From NCBI RefSeq assembly GCF_002904295.1, contig NZ_PPHG01000061.1, forward strand, positions 1 through 64,000: DNA of 64,000 bases, in the 5' to 3' direction. Below, piece by piece: positions 56,544 through 64,000 of this stretch. The notes below the pieces were generated by a model, which saw only the letters and a program-made list of their open reading frames with translations, made no database searches and was not told where the DNA came from. Positions within the stretch are counted from its first letter, which is position 1, and each line of letters begins with the position of its first letter. The stretch comes from Amycolatopsis sp. CA-128772 (GTDB lineage: Bacteria; Actinomycetota; Actinomycetes; Mycobacteriales; Pseudonocardiaceae). A program made the position numbers and the translations under genes.

Positions 56544-56954
56544 TCAGTCCCGTTTCGCGGAGAGGACGCGGCTGCGGCCGCGGAATTCGGCGACGACCTC
56601 GGACCCGCCGGGGGTCTCCCGGTGCACCGTGACGTCGTAGATGCCGTTGCGGCCGTAGCGGGTGCGCTCGGTGGCCGTGGCGACGAGGTGGTCACCGAGC
56701 CGGCCGGCCGCGACGAAGGAGACTTCGGCCCCCGCGGCGACGGTGACCGGGCCGTGGGTGTTGCAGGCGCAGGCGAACGCCGTGTCGGCCAGCAGGAAGA
56801 CGTACCCGCCGTGGGCGATGTCGTGGCCGTTGACCATCGCGCGGGTGATCGTCATGGTCGCCACCGCCCGGCCGTCGCTCGCTTCGACGAGTTCGATGCC
56901 CAGCGCGCGCGAGGCCTCGTCGGCAGCGAACATGGTGTGCGCGGCGTTGGTCAT
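56544..56954 (-). CDS. paaI: Hydroxyphenylacetyl-CoA thioesterase
   Basis: 136 residues, hotdog fold. ALGIELVEASDGRAVATMTI, then NGHDIAHGGYVFLLADTAFA (the H-G-G-x6-D active region) and YDVTVHRETPGGSEVVAEFR. Hydrolyses dead-end CoA esters to free CoA. GGAGAGGC precedes the ATG at 56954. First gene of the leftward paa transcript. Confidence 0.92.
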   Translation of the reverse strand: MTNAAHTMFAADEASRALGIELVEASDGRAVATMTITRAMVNGHDIAHGGYVFLLADTAFACACNTHGPVTVAAGAEVSFVAAGRLGDHLVATATERTRYGRNGIYDVTVHRETPGGSEVVAEFRGRSRVLSAKRD

Positions 56955-57005
56955 GCGCTGCCTCTCCAGACTGACCGAATGGACGGTCACCTCGCGGTGC
57001 CGCCA

Positions 57006-57035
57006 GTAAAGGCAGTGGTCCGGGCCGGTGTCAAG
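57006..57035 (-). promoter_or_regulatory. Promoter of the paaI-paaK-paaR transcript
   Basis: On the minus strand TTGACA (57035-57030), an 18-bp spacer and TTTACT (57011-57006). The start is near 57000 and the leader to paaI is about 46 nt. Confidence 0.6.
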
Positions 57036-57081
57036 CGTCGGGCCCTTCCGATCTTCGGGCTCGGCGGCTACCATGCGATTA

Positions 57082-57099
57082 ACTGAACGTCCGGTAGGT
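57082..57099. promoter_or_regulatory. PaaR-type operator in the divergent paa region
   Basis: ACTGAACG-TC-CGGTAGGT is an imperfect 8-2-8 palindrome of the ACYNACCG class used by TetR regulators of phenylacetate and acyl-CoA genes. It ends 20 bp before the paaZ ATG, where it would cover the rightward promoter or start site, and lies 47 bp upstream of the leftward -35. Confidence 0.6.
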
Positions 57100-57119
57100 A
57101 ATTCGGCGAGAGGGACCTG

Positions 57120-59150
57120 ATGGCACTGCTGCGCAGCTACGTCTCCGGGAGCTGGCACACGGCGGCGGACGAGGGCGTCCCGCTGCACGACGCGGCCACC
57201 GGCGAGGAGGTCGCCCGGATCTCGTCGGCGGGCGTCGACTTCGGGGCCGCCCTGGAGTACGGCCGCCGGGTGGGCGGCCCGGCGCTGCGCGAGCTGACGT
57301 TCCACCAGCGTGCGGCGCTGCTCAAGGCCCTGGCCTCGCACCTGCGCGAGCACCGCGAGGAGCTGTACGCGCTCTCCGCTCGCACCGGCGCCACCCTCGG
57401 CGACTCGAAGTTCGACATCGACGGCGGCATCGGCGTCCTGTTCAGCTACGGCTCCAAGGGCAAGCGCGAGCTGCCGAACGACACCGTCTACGTCGAAGGC
57501 AACGTCGAGCCGCTCAGCCGCGGGGGCACGTTCGTCGCGCAGCACATCGCGACCCCGCTGCGGGGCGTCGCCGTCCAGATCAACGCGTTCAACTTCCCGG
57601 TCTGGGGGCCGCTGGAGAAGTTCGCGCCGGCGTTCCTGGCCGGCGTCCCGAGCCTGGTCAAGCCGGCCAGCTCGACGGCCTACCTGACCGCGCGGGTGGT
57701 CGAGCTGATCGTCGGGTCCGGCATCCTGCCCGAGGGCTCGCTGCAGTTCGTCGCCGGCAGCGTCGGCGACCTGCTCGACCACGTCACCGCGCAGGACCTG
57801 GTGTCCTTCACCGGCTCGGCGTCGACCGCGCAGAAGCTGAGGACGCACCCGGCGATCGTGCGCCACGCGGTCCGGTTCAACGCCGAGGCCGACTCGCTGA
57901 ACTGCTCGATCCTCGGCCCGGACGCGGTCAAGGGCACGACCGAGTTCGACCTGTTCGTCAAGCAGCTGACCACCGAGATGACGGTCAAGGCGGGCCAGAA
58001 GTGCACGGCGATCCGCCGCGCGTTCGTCCCGGCCGAGCTGCTCGACGACGTCGCGGAGGCGGCTTCGGCGCGGCTGGCGAAGGTGACGGTCGGCCACCCG
58101 GCGTCGGAAGGCGTCCGGATGGGCGCGCTGGCCAGCCTGGAGCAGCGCGAGGAGGTCCGGCGGTCGCTGAAGGCGCTGCTGGACGCGGGCAGCGTCGTGT
58201 TCGGCGACCCGGAAACCGTCGAGGTCGTCGACGCCGACGCCGAGCGTGGCGCCTTCATCTCGCCGGTGCTGCTCAAGGCCGACCCCGAGCGCACCGAGCC
58301 GCACGAGGTCGAGGCGTTCGGCCCGGTCTCGACGCTGATGCCGTACACGTCCACCGAGCAGGTCGTCGACTTCGCCGCGCGCGGCGGCGGCAGCCTGGCC
58401 GGGTCCGTGGTCAGCGCGGACCGGGAGTTCGTGCGCGAGGTCGTGCTCGGCGCGGCGCCGTTCCACGGCCGCCTGCTGGTGCTGGACGCCGAGGACGCGA
58501 AGGAGTCCACCGGGCACGGTTCGCCGATGCCGCAGCTGGTCCATGGCGGCCCTGGCCGCGCGGGCGGCGGCGAGGAGATGGGCGGCATCCGCGGCGTGCT
58601 GCACCACATGCAGCGCACCGCCGTGCAGGGCTCGCCCGCGGTGCTTTCGGCGGTCACCGGCCGCTGGGTGACCGGCGCGCCGCGTACCGAAGGCGACGTG
58701 CACCCGTTCCGGAAGTCCCTGGCCGAGCTGCGCATCGGTGACTCGGTGGTGGCGGGGCCGCGGGTTGTTTCCCAGGAAGACGTCGACCACTTCGCCGAGT
58801 TCACCGGCGACACGTTCTACGCCCACACCGACCCCGAAGCGGCAGCGGCCAACCCGCTGTTCGGCGGGATCGTCGCGCACGGCTACCTGGTCGTCTCCTT
58901 CGCGGCCGGGTTGTTCGTCTCGCCCGAGCCGGGCCCGGTGCTGGCCAACTACGGCCTGGAGAACCTGCGCTTCCTCACCCCGGTCAAGGTCGGGGACTCG
59001 CTCACCGTGACGCTGACCGCGAAGCAGATCACCCCGCGGATCGACCAGGAGTACGGCGAGGTCCGCTGGGACGCCGACGTCACCAACGCCGAGGGCGAGT
59101 CCGTGGCCAAGTACGACGTCCTGACCCTGGTTTCGAAGGAGCAGCCGTGA
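57120..59150 (+). CDS. paaZ: Oxepin-CoA hydrolase / 3-oxo-5,6-dehydrosuberyl-CoA semialdehyde dehydrogenase
   Basis: 676 residues, a full-length bifunctional PaaZ. The N-terminal aldehyde dehydrogenase (about 1-515) has AVQINAFNFPVWGPLEKFAP, VSFTGSAST, NAEADSLN (general base Glu) and KAGQKCTAIRR (nucleophile Cys). The C-terminal MaoC-like hydratase (about 540-676) has FTGDTFYAHTDPEAAAANPL, then FGGIVAHGYLVVSFAAGL (Asp-His dyad). Opens the oxepin ring and oxidises the aldehyde. GAGAGGGA precedes the ATG at 57120. First gene of the rightward paa transcript; its end overlaps the paaA GTG. Confidence 0.95.
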   Translation: MALLRSYVSGSWHTAADEGVPLHDAATGEEVARISSAGVDFGAALEYGRRVGGPALRELTFHQRAALLKALASHLREHREELYALSARTGATLGDSKFDIDGGIGVLFSYGSKGKRELPNDTVYVEGNVEPLSRGGTFVAQHIATPLRGVAVQINAFNFPVWGPLEKFAPAFLAGVPSLVKPASSTAYLTARVVELIVGSGILPEGSLQFVAGSVGDLLDHVTAQDLVSFTGSASTAQKLRTHPAIVRHAVRFNAEADSLNCSILGPDAVKGTTEFDLFVKQLTTEMTVKAGQKCTAIRRAFVPAELLDDVAEAASARLAKVTVGHPASEGVRMGALASLEQREEVRRSLKALLDAGSVVFGDPETVEVVDADAERGAFISPVLLKADPERTEPHEVEAFGPVSTLMPYTSTEQVVDFAARGGGSLAGSVVSADREFVREVVLGAAPFHGRLLVLDAEDAKESTGHGSPMPQLVHGGPGRAGGGEEMGGIRGVLHHMQRTAVQGSPAVLSAVTGRWVTGAPRTEGDVHPFRKSLAELRIGDSVVAGPRVVSQEDVDHFAEFTGDTFYAHTDPEAAAANPLFGGIVAHGYLVVSFAAGLFVSPEPGPVLANYGLENLRFLTPVKVGDSLTVTLTAKQITPRIDQEYGEVRWDADVTNAEGESVAKYDVLTLVSKEQP

Positions 59151-60082
59151 CGGCCACTGTCGGGTCACTGGAAGAACACTTCGAGCACACCATCGAGCGC
59201 GACCAGCGGATCGAGCCGCGCGACTGGGTGCCCGAGGGCTACCGCAAGACGATGATCCGGCAGATCGCGCAGCACGCGCACTCCGAGATCATCGGCATGC
59301 AACCCGAGGGCAACTGGATCACGCGGGCGCCGTCGCTGCGGCGCAAGGCGATCCTCCTGGCCAAGGTCCAGGACGAGGCCGGCCACGGGCTCTACCTGTA
59401 CTCCGCGGCGGCGACGCTGGGTGCGGACCGGGCGGACCTGACCGACAAGCTGATCACCGGCAAGCAGAAGTACTCGTCGATCTTCAACTACCCGACCCTG
59501 ACCTTCGCCGACGTCGGCGTGATCGGCTGGCTGGTCGACGGCGCCGCGATCTGCAACCAGGTGCCGCTGTGCCGGTCGTCGTACGGGCCGTACGCGCGGG
59601 CGATGATCCGGATCTGCAAGGAGGAGTCCTTCCACCAGCGGCAGGGCTACGAGCTGCTGATGACGATGATGCGCGGGACCGCGCAGCAGCAGGAGATGGT
59701 CCAGGAGGCCGTCGACCGCTGGTGGTGGCCGTCGCTGATGATGTTCGGCCCGCCGGACGCCGATTCGCCGAACACCGCGCAGTCGATGGCGTGGAAGGTC
59801 AAGCGCCACACCAACGACGAGCTGCGGCAGCGGTTCGTGGACATGTCGGTGCCGCAGGCCGAGGCGCTCGGCGTCACGTTCCCGGACCCGGAACTGAAGT
59901 GGAACTCCGAACGCGGCCACTACGACTTCGGCGCGGTGGACTGGGACGAGTTCAAGAACGTCCTGAAGGGCAACGGGCCGTGCAACGCGCAGCGGATCGC
60001 GCACCGGCGCCGGGCCCACGAGGACGGCGCCTGGGTCCGCGAGGCCGCCGTCGCCCACGCCGGGAAGAAGGAGCGCAAGTGA
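59147..60082 (+). CDS. paaA: Phenylacetyl-CoA 1,2-epoxidase catalytic subunit A
   Basis: 311 residues. Di-iron oxygenase subunit. Metal-ligand helices are visible in KVQDEAGHGLYLYSAAATLG and CKEESFHQRQGYELLM, with the N-terminal GYRKTMIRQIAQHAHSEIIG followed by MQPEGNW. With PaaB, C and E it epoxidises the ring of phenylacetyl-CoA. GTG start overlapping paaZ (GTGA). Confidence 0.96.
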   Translation: MTATVGSLEEHFEHTIERDQRIEPRDWVPEGYRKTMIRQIAQHAHSEIIGMQPEGNWITRAPSLRRKAILLAKVQDEAGHGLYLYSAAATLGADRADLTDKLITGKQKYSSIFNYPTLTFADVGVIGWLVDGAAICNQVPLCRSSYGPYARAMIRICKEESFHQRQGYELLMTMMRGTAQQQEMVQEAVDRWWWPSLMMFGPPDADSPNTAQSMAWKVKRHTNDELRQRFVDMSVPQAEALGVTFPDPELKWNSERGHYDFGAVDWDEFKNVLKGNGPCNAQRIAHRRRAHEDGAWVREAAVAHAGKKERK

Positions 60083-60435
60083 GCGAGCTGACGGCCGAAG
60101 GCGGCCACGGCGCCGTGCCCCTGGAAGGCGTCCCCGCCGCTCCGGGCCCGGTCAAGCACGACTGGCCGCTGTACGAGGTGTTCGTCCGCGGCAAGCGCGG
60201 CCTGAACCACGTGCACGTCGGGTCGCTGCACGCGGCCGACGACCAGATGGCCCTGCACCACGCGCGTGACCTGTACACCCGCCGCAACGAAGGCGTGTCG
60301 ATCTGGGTCGTGCGCGCGGCGGACATCACGGCGTCGTCGCCGGACGAGAAGGACCCGTTCTTCGCGCCCAGCGGCGACAAGGTCTACCGGCACCCGACGT
60401 TCTACGACATCCCCGAGGAGGTGCCGCACATATGA
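60079..60435 (+). CDS. paaB: Phenylacetyl-CoA epoxidase subunit B
   Basis: 118 residues, near the usual 95-120. WPLYEVFVRGKRGLNHVHVG, then SLHAADDQMALHHARDLYTR and RNEGVSIWVV, ending VYRHPTFYDIPEEVPHI. Structural subunit bridging the PaaAC heterodimers. Starts with GTG overlapping the paaA stop (GTGA) and ends overlapping the paaC ATG (ATGA). Confidence 0.95.
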   Translation: MSELTAEGGHGAVPLEGVPAAPGPVKHDWPLYEVFVRGKRGLNHVHVGSLHAADDQMALHHARDLYTRRNEGVSIWVVRAADITASSPDEKDPFFAPSGDKVYRHPTFYDIPEEVPHI

Positions 60436-61289
60436 GTTTCGACAACGTCTACGAGTCGCTGACCGGGGAGAACGACGCCCGCTGGGCGTTCGGCACCGGC
60501 TTCGAGGACCCGCTGTCCGGTGTGGACACCTCGGTGCCGTCCGGTGTGGACGGTGCGGCCCTGGCCGCCTACTGCCTGATGCTGGGCGACGACGCACTGG
60601 TCTTCTCCCACCGGCTGCAGGAGTGGTGCACCCACGCTCCCGAGCTGGAGGACGAGGTCGCCATCGCGAACATCGCCCTGGACCTGCTCGGCCAGGCGCG
60701 GCTGCTGCTCGCCCGGGCCGGCAAGGCCGACGGGTCCGGCCGCTCGGAGGACTCCTACGCGTTCCAGCGAGTGGAAAACGAGTTTCGCAACGTCCGGCTG
60801 GCGGAACTGGGCGGCGGCCACTTCGGGCACCTGATCGCGCGGCTGTTCGTGTACTCGACCTGGCGGCTGGCGCTGTTCCAGCGGCTGGTCCCGTCGGTGG
60901 ACCCGGTGCTGGCGGCCATCGCGGACAAGGGCGTCAAGGAACTGACCTACCACCGCGACTACGCGGCGCAGTGGCTCGTCCGCCTCGGTGACGGGACACC
61001 GCTGTCGCACGAGCGGATGCAGGAGGGCCTCGACGCGGTCTGGCCGTACGTGGGGGAACTGTTCCGCACGCATCCGGTGGAACTGGTGGACGCGGCGTCG
61101 CTGCGGCCCGAATTCGACGCGGTGCTGGAGCGGGCCCTCGCGGCGGCGGCCTTGGTGCGCCCGTCGTCGGGCGAGCTCGCCGGCGTTTCCGGCCGGACGG
61201 GCCGCGACGGCGTCCACACCGAGCAGCTGGGGTTCGTGCTGGCGGAGCTGCAGAGCGTCGCCCGGGCGATGCCGGGCGCGAAGTGGTGA
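60432..61289 (+). CDS. paaC: Phenylacetyl-CoA epoxidase structural subunit C
   Basis: 285 residues. Ferritin-like fold: YCLMLGDDALVFSHRLQEWC, then PELEDEVAIANIALDLLGQA and FVYSTWRLALFQRL, KELTYHRDYAAQWLVRLGDG. Pairs with PaaA. ATG overlaps the paaB stop. Confidence 0.95.
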   Translation: MSFDNVYESLTGENDARWAFGTGFEDPLSGVDTSVPSGVDGAALAAYCLMLGDDALVFSHRLQEWCTHAPELEDEVAIANIALDLLGQARLLLARAGKADGSGRSEDSYAFQRVENEFRNVRLAELGGGHFGHLIARLFVYSTWRLALFQRLVPSVDPVLAAIADKGVKELTYHRDYAAQWLVRLGDGTPLSHERMQEGLDAVWPYVGELFRTHPVELVDAASLRPEFDAVLERALAAAALVRPSSGELAGVSGRTGRDGVHTEQLGFVLAELQSVARAMPGAKW

Positions 61290-61771
61290 CGGCCGCCGCG
61301 GTGGCCGCGACGGTCACCGACCCGGAGCTGCCGATGCTGACCCTGGCGGACCTGGGCGTGCTGCGCTCGGTGTCGGAGGAGGACGGCCGCGTGGTCGTCG
61401 CGATCACCCCGACCTACACCGGGTGCCCGGCGATGGACACCATGCGCGACGACCTGGAGCACGCGCTGCTCACGGCGGGGTTCCCCGACGTCGAGATCCG
61501 GACGCAGCTGTCGCCGGCGTGGTCGTCGGACTGGATCTCCTCGTCCGGGCGGGAAAAACTGGCCGCGGCCGGCATCGCGCCCCCGGGTGCGGCGCCGCGG
61601 CGGTCGGGCCCGATCCCGTTGACGCTGTCGGCGCCGGTGTCGGCGGTCCGCTGCCCGCACTGCGGTTCCCCGGACACTGAAGAGCAGTCCCGCTTCGGGG
61701 CGACGGCGTGCAAGGCGCTGCGGCGCTGCCGCGCCTGCCTGGAACCGTTCGAGCACGTCAAAGAAATCTGA
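61286..61771 (+). CDS. paaD: PaaD, assembly factor of the epoxidase (DUF59 plus zinc-ribbon)
   Basis: 161 residues. MIP18/DUF59 domain TDPELPMLTLADLGVLRSV, with TYTGCPAMDTMRDDL. The C-terminal CPHCGSPDTEEQSRFGATAC and CRACLEPFEH supply Cys pairs. Helps mature the iron centres of the epoxidase or its reductase. The start is GTG 61286 (overlapping the paaC stop) or GTG 61283. Confidence 0.92.
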   Translation: MTAAAVAATVTDPELPMLTLADLGVLRSVSEEDGRVVVAITPTYTGCPAMDTMRDDLEHALLTAGFPDVEIRTQLSPAWSSDWISSSGREKLAAAGIAPPGAAPRRSGPIPLTLSAPVSAVRCPHCGSPDTEEQSRFGATACKALRRCRACLEPFEHVKEI

Positions 61772-61825
61772 TCGGGAGCGAAGCTCCTCCGCTGAGGGTG
61801 GTGGCGGGAACATGGGAGGACTGAA

Positions 61826-62878
61826 GTGGCGCGGTTTCACTCGCTCAAGGTGGCGGGCGTCGAGCGGCTGTGCGACGACGCGGTCGCCGTGACCTTCGAC
61901 GTGCCCGCTGATCTTTCCGCCGAATTCGCCTTCAAACCGGGCCAGTCGCTGACGCTGCGGCGATCGATCGACGGGCGCGACGAGCGCCGGTCGTACTCGA
62001 TCTGCGCCCCGGCGGGCGCGCCGCCGCGGGTCGGCGTCCGCCTGGTGCCGGACGGGTACTTCTCGTCGTGGCTGGTGAGCGAGGTGCGGCCGGGCGACAC
62101 GATCGAGGTGGCGCCGCCCACGGGCTCGTTCACCCCGGACCTGACGGCGGGCGGTCACCACGTCCTGATCGCGGCGGGCTCGGGCATCACGCCGGTGCTG
62201 TCGATCGTGGCCTCCCTGCTGGACACGCCGGACGCGACGGTGACGGTGATCTACGGCAACCGCCGCACGGACACGGTGATGTTCGCCGACGAGCTGGCGG
62301 ACCTGAAGGACCGGGCGCCGTCGCGGCTGGAACTGATCCACGTGCTGTCACGCGAACCCCGCGAGGCGGAACTGTTCACCGGCCGCCTGGACGTCCCGAA
62401 GCTGCGCACGCTGTTCTCCTCGTTGGTGCCGGTGTCGTCCGTGGACCACTGGTGGCTGTGCGGCCCGTACGAGATGGTGTCGGGCGCGCAGGAACTGCTG
62501 GCGTCACTGGGCGTGCCGGAGCCGCGGGTGCACCAGGAGCTGTTCTACGTGGACACGCCGCCCGCGCCGGTGGAGCACCTCGACCCGGCAGTGGCGGGGG
62601 AGTCGTCGGAAGTGTCGGTGGTCCTGGACAGCCGGTCCACGACGATGACGCTGCCGCGCTCGTCGTCGGTGCTGGACGGCGCCCAGAAGTTCCGCCCGGA
62701 CCTGCCGTTCGCCTGCAAGGGCGGGGTGTGCGGGACGTGCCGGGCCAAGGTGACCGAGGGCAAGGTCGACCTGCGCCGCAACTTCGCGCTGGAGAAGGCG
62801 GAGGTCGAGGCGGGGTTCGTGTTGACGTGCCAGTCGTACCCCGTCTCGGAGACCCTCACGGTCGACTTCGACGCTTGA
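61826..62878 (+). CDS. paaE: Phenylacetyl-CoA epoxidase reductase subunit E
   Basis: 350 residues. FAD domain (FKPGQSLTLRRSIDGRDERR followed by SYSICAP), NAD(P)H domain (GHHVLIAAGSGITPVLSIVA), then a plant-type 2Fe-2S domain (CKGGVCGTCRAKV plus a distal Cys in FVLTCQSYP). Passes electrons from NADPH to PaaA. GGGAGGA precedes the GTG at 61826; the 54-bp gap after paaD is the only one in the operon. It converges with the next gene 3 bp away, with no hairpin seen. Confidence 0.95.
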   Translation: MARFHSLKVAGVERLCDDAVAVTFDVPADLSAEFAFKPGQSLTLRRSIDGRDERRSYSICAPAGAPPRVGVRLVPDGYFSSWLVSEVRPGDTIEVAPPTGSFTPDLTAGGHHVLIAAGSGITPVLSIVASLLDTPDATVTVIYGNRRTDTVMFADELADLKDRAPSRLELIHVLSREPREAELFTGRLDVPKLRTLFSSLVPVSSVDHWWLCGPYEMVSGAQELLASLGVPEPRVHQELFYVDTPPAPVEHLDPAVAGESSEVSVVLDSRSTTMTLPRSSSVLDGAQKFRPDLPFACKGGVCGTCRAKVTEGKVDLRRNFALEKAEVEAGFVLTCQSYPVSETLTVDFDA

Positions 62879-62881
62879 GGG

Positions 62882-64000
62882 TCAGCCTAGGTCGGATTCC
62901 TCGGCGTCCACGAAGCCCCACTCGCGGGCCAGGCGGGTCAGGGCCTTGGCCGCCCAGGCCCGCCGCTCGTCGCGGCCGAACCCGATCGGGGCGACCACGG
63001 TCACCGCGCCCTGGCCCTCCGGCCGGCCCTCCGGCTTCCCGAACACCGAGAGGTCGACCGCCTCCGGTCGTTCGGTCTTGACCTGCAGTTCCACCGCCGG
63101 CGGGGCCAGGAGCGTCGCGTTCTGCGGGTCGGGCACGAGCGCGCCGGGGACCACGACGGTCGCGGCGTCCCACGCGGCCGTCCACAGTTCCACGACCTCG
63201 TTCGCCGTGATCCGCAGGTTCGCCTGGAACTCGACGGCAACTGTGATCGCCGGGGTCAGGCTGGTGGGCAGCATAAGGCGCGCGACCGCGCGGATGTCGT
63301 CGTCGCCGGTCTGGTCGTACCGGGCGTCGCGTCCGGTCTGGTGGACGCCCGGTCCGCTCGCCCGCTCCCAGCGGAGCCAGGAAAGCGGCAGGCCTCGCCG
63401 GCGGGACAGGGCCGGTGCCTGCGCGGTGATCTCGGCCTGTGGCAGCGCAGTTTCGAGCAGTTCCCGGGTTCGCCGGGTGATTTCCAGGTCGTCGTCCAGT
63501 TGCCACGGCAGGGTGGCGACGGCCCGGACGGTCAGGTCCCCGGGCCCGGCCACGGGCAGCTGGAACGCTTGCCGGGCGTCCCTGCTCATCCGCGGTCTGG
63601 GCTGCCACCGCGGTGCGGGGTCGCGAAGGAGGACACCCGCTTTCCAGGTCCCGCCGTCGAGGCCGACTTCGCGAGCGGCGAAGTCCTCGGTCGGGAACCC
63701 CGTCCCCTCCGGGAAACCGGGCAGGGCCACGAGGTCGTCCCACACCGGACCGGTGACCGCCACCGCCCGCCGGCCGGTGACGGCACAGAGGACGGCGTCA
63801 CCGGTGAAGTGCTGGACGAAACCAGGTCCGTACGGGAAGGCCGGCTCGGACGGCTTGCCGAGCCGGTCCCCGGCCCGGCGAAGAGCCTCCTCGAAGGCTC
63901 TCTTCGTCCGCGGATCGGCACCTTCGCCGGGCTGGACGCCGGGCGGGCCGGACGGGCCGGGCGCCGTCATCGATCCGACGCTGCCGACCTGGATCAGGAA
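62882..64000 (-). CDS. Hypothetical protein at the right edge (start uncertain)
   Basis: 362 residues from the ATG at 63970, but the frame stays open to base 64000, so the true start may be outside. There is no good Shine-Dalgarno before ATG 63970. A Pro/Gly-rich N-terminus precedes FVQHFTGDAVLCAVTGRRAV and AVTGPVWDDLVALPGFPEGT, then beta-rich repeats (LTVRAVATLPWQLDDDLEIT; TPAITVAVEFQANLRITANE). The C-terminus reads GRDERRAWAAKALTRLAREW. Soluble by composition, no family recognised. Its place after paaE, on the opposite strand, gives no functional clue. Confidence 0.55.
   Translation of the reverse strand, partial: FLIQVGSVGSMTAPGPSGPPGVQPGEGADPRTKRAFEEALRRAGDRLGKPSEPAFPYGPGFVQHFTGDAVLCAVTGRRAVAVTGPVWDDLVALPGFPEGTGFPTEDFAAREVGLDGGTWKAGVLLRDPAPRWQPRPRMSRDARQAFQLPVAGPGDLTVRAVATLPWQLDDDLEITRRTRELLETALPQAEITAQAPALSRRRGLPLSWLRWERASGPGVHQTGRDARYDQTGDDDIRAVARLMLPTSLTPAITVAVEFQANLRITANEVVELWTAAWDAATVVVPGALVPDPQNATLLAPPAVELQVKTERPEAVDLSVFGKPEGRPEGQGAVTVVAPIGFGRDERRAWAAKALTRLAREWGFVDAEESDLG

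Noticed and set aside
56955..59168. Minus-strand extension of the paaI frame across paaZ
   Set aside because: Only the 136 residues from 56954 match the thioesterase and have a ribosome site; the rest is antisense to paaZ.
1..64000. Apparent abundance of CACTG/CAGTG pentamers in genes, sometimes forcing uncommon codons (for example ACA-GTG near 3120), sharing the ACTG core of the arrays
   Set aside because: I cannot count them reliably by eye, and base composition alone predicts many; an observed/expected count across the genome would decide it.
1..64000. tRNA, rRNA, insertion sequence or prophage genes
   Set aside because: None seen: no T-loop-like GGTTCGAATCC cloverleaf context, no transposase or integrase domains, no terminal inverted repeats around gene blocks.

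Overview
The window is high-GC actinobacterial DNA. The strong G/C third-position bias, GTG/TTG starts, leaderless promoters, NB-ARC SARP regulator, DUF397/XRE/DUF574 module and DasR-type chitinase operator all point to a Pseudonocardiaceae genome, most likely Amycolatopsis-like. That assignment is inference; there is no rRNA or other marker gene. I support about 55 protein genes and see no tRNA, rRNA, CRISPR array, insertion sequence or prophage.

Layout. 1-5.7 kb: a family 2B encapsulin shell gene running off the left edge, a DUF4239 membrane protein coupled to a secreted beta-propeller protein, an orphan sugar-binding lipoprotein, and a DUF4396 membrane protein under a CsoR-like operator. 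6-24.6 kb: a secreted carbohydrate-degradation and regulation block. It holds GH88, GH28, GH105, GH29 and a GH63-like hydrolase with a ROK repressor, which fits pectin, rhamnogalacturonan or uronate-oligosaccharide breakdown. Inside it sits a SARP/AfsR-type regulator flanked by two paralogous SH3-like secreted-protein genes and phoD; an S53 peptidase follows. 24.6-33.2 kb: orphan histidine kinase, NCS1 nucleobase permease, SDR plus QueA-like enzyme, and an ssuABC-type sulfonate/nitrate-type transporter. 33.2-38.3 kb: DEAD-box helicase and a tightly coupled acyl-CoA dehydrogenase / F420-type nitroreductase / hydratase operon. 38.3-43.8 kb: DUF574 methyltransferase, XRE-DUF5753, DUF397 and a poorly known zone of small genes and repeats. 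43.8-54.6 kb: Tex, GH18 chitinase, GMC oxidase plus Baeyer-Villiger-type monooxygenase, AlkX-like glycosylase, AraC and TetR regulators. 54.7-62.9 kb: a divergent phenylacetate cluster (paaI-paaK-paaR one way, paaZ-paaABCDE the other), then a hypothetical gene at the right edge.

The most interesting observations are in non-coding DNA. (1) Both SH3-like genes flanking the SARP gene carry the same pair of TGTACG direct repeats, 11 bp apart and exactly 8 bp upstream of a -10 box. This is the textbook SARP promoter geometry and defines a compact local regulon. (2) Three intergenic arrays built on a degenerate 11-bp ACTGAACGGCA-type unit lie directly at the 3' ends of genes. In two of them the upstream gene's stop codon is part of the first repeat unit. 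A fourth, G-rich 25-bp array lies in a similar place. (3) Candidate CsoR, DasR, PaaR-like, ROK, LacI-like and TetR operators can be assigned to particular genes.
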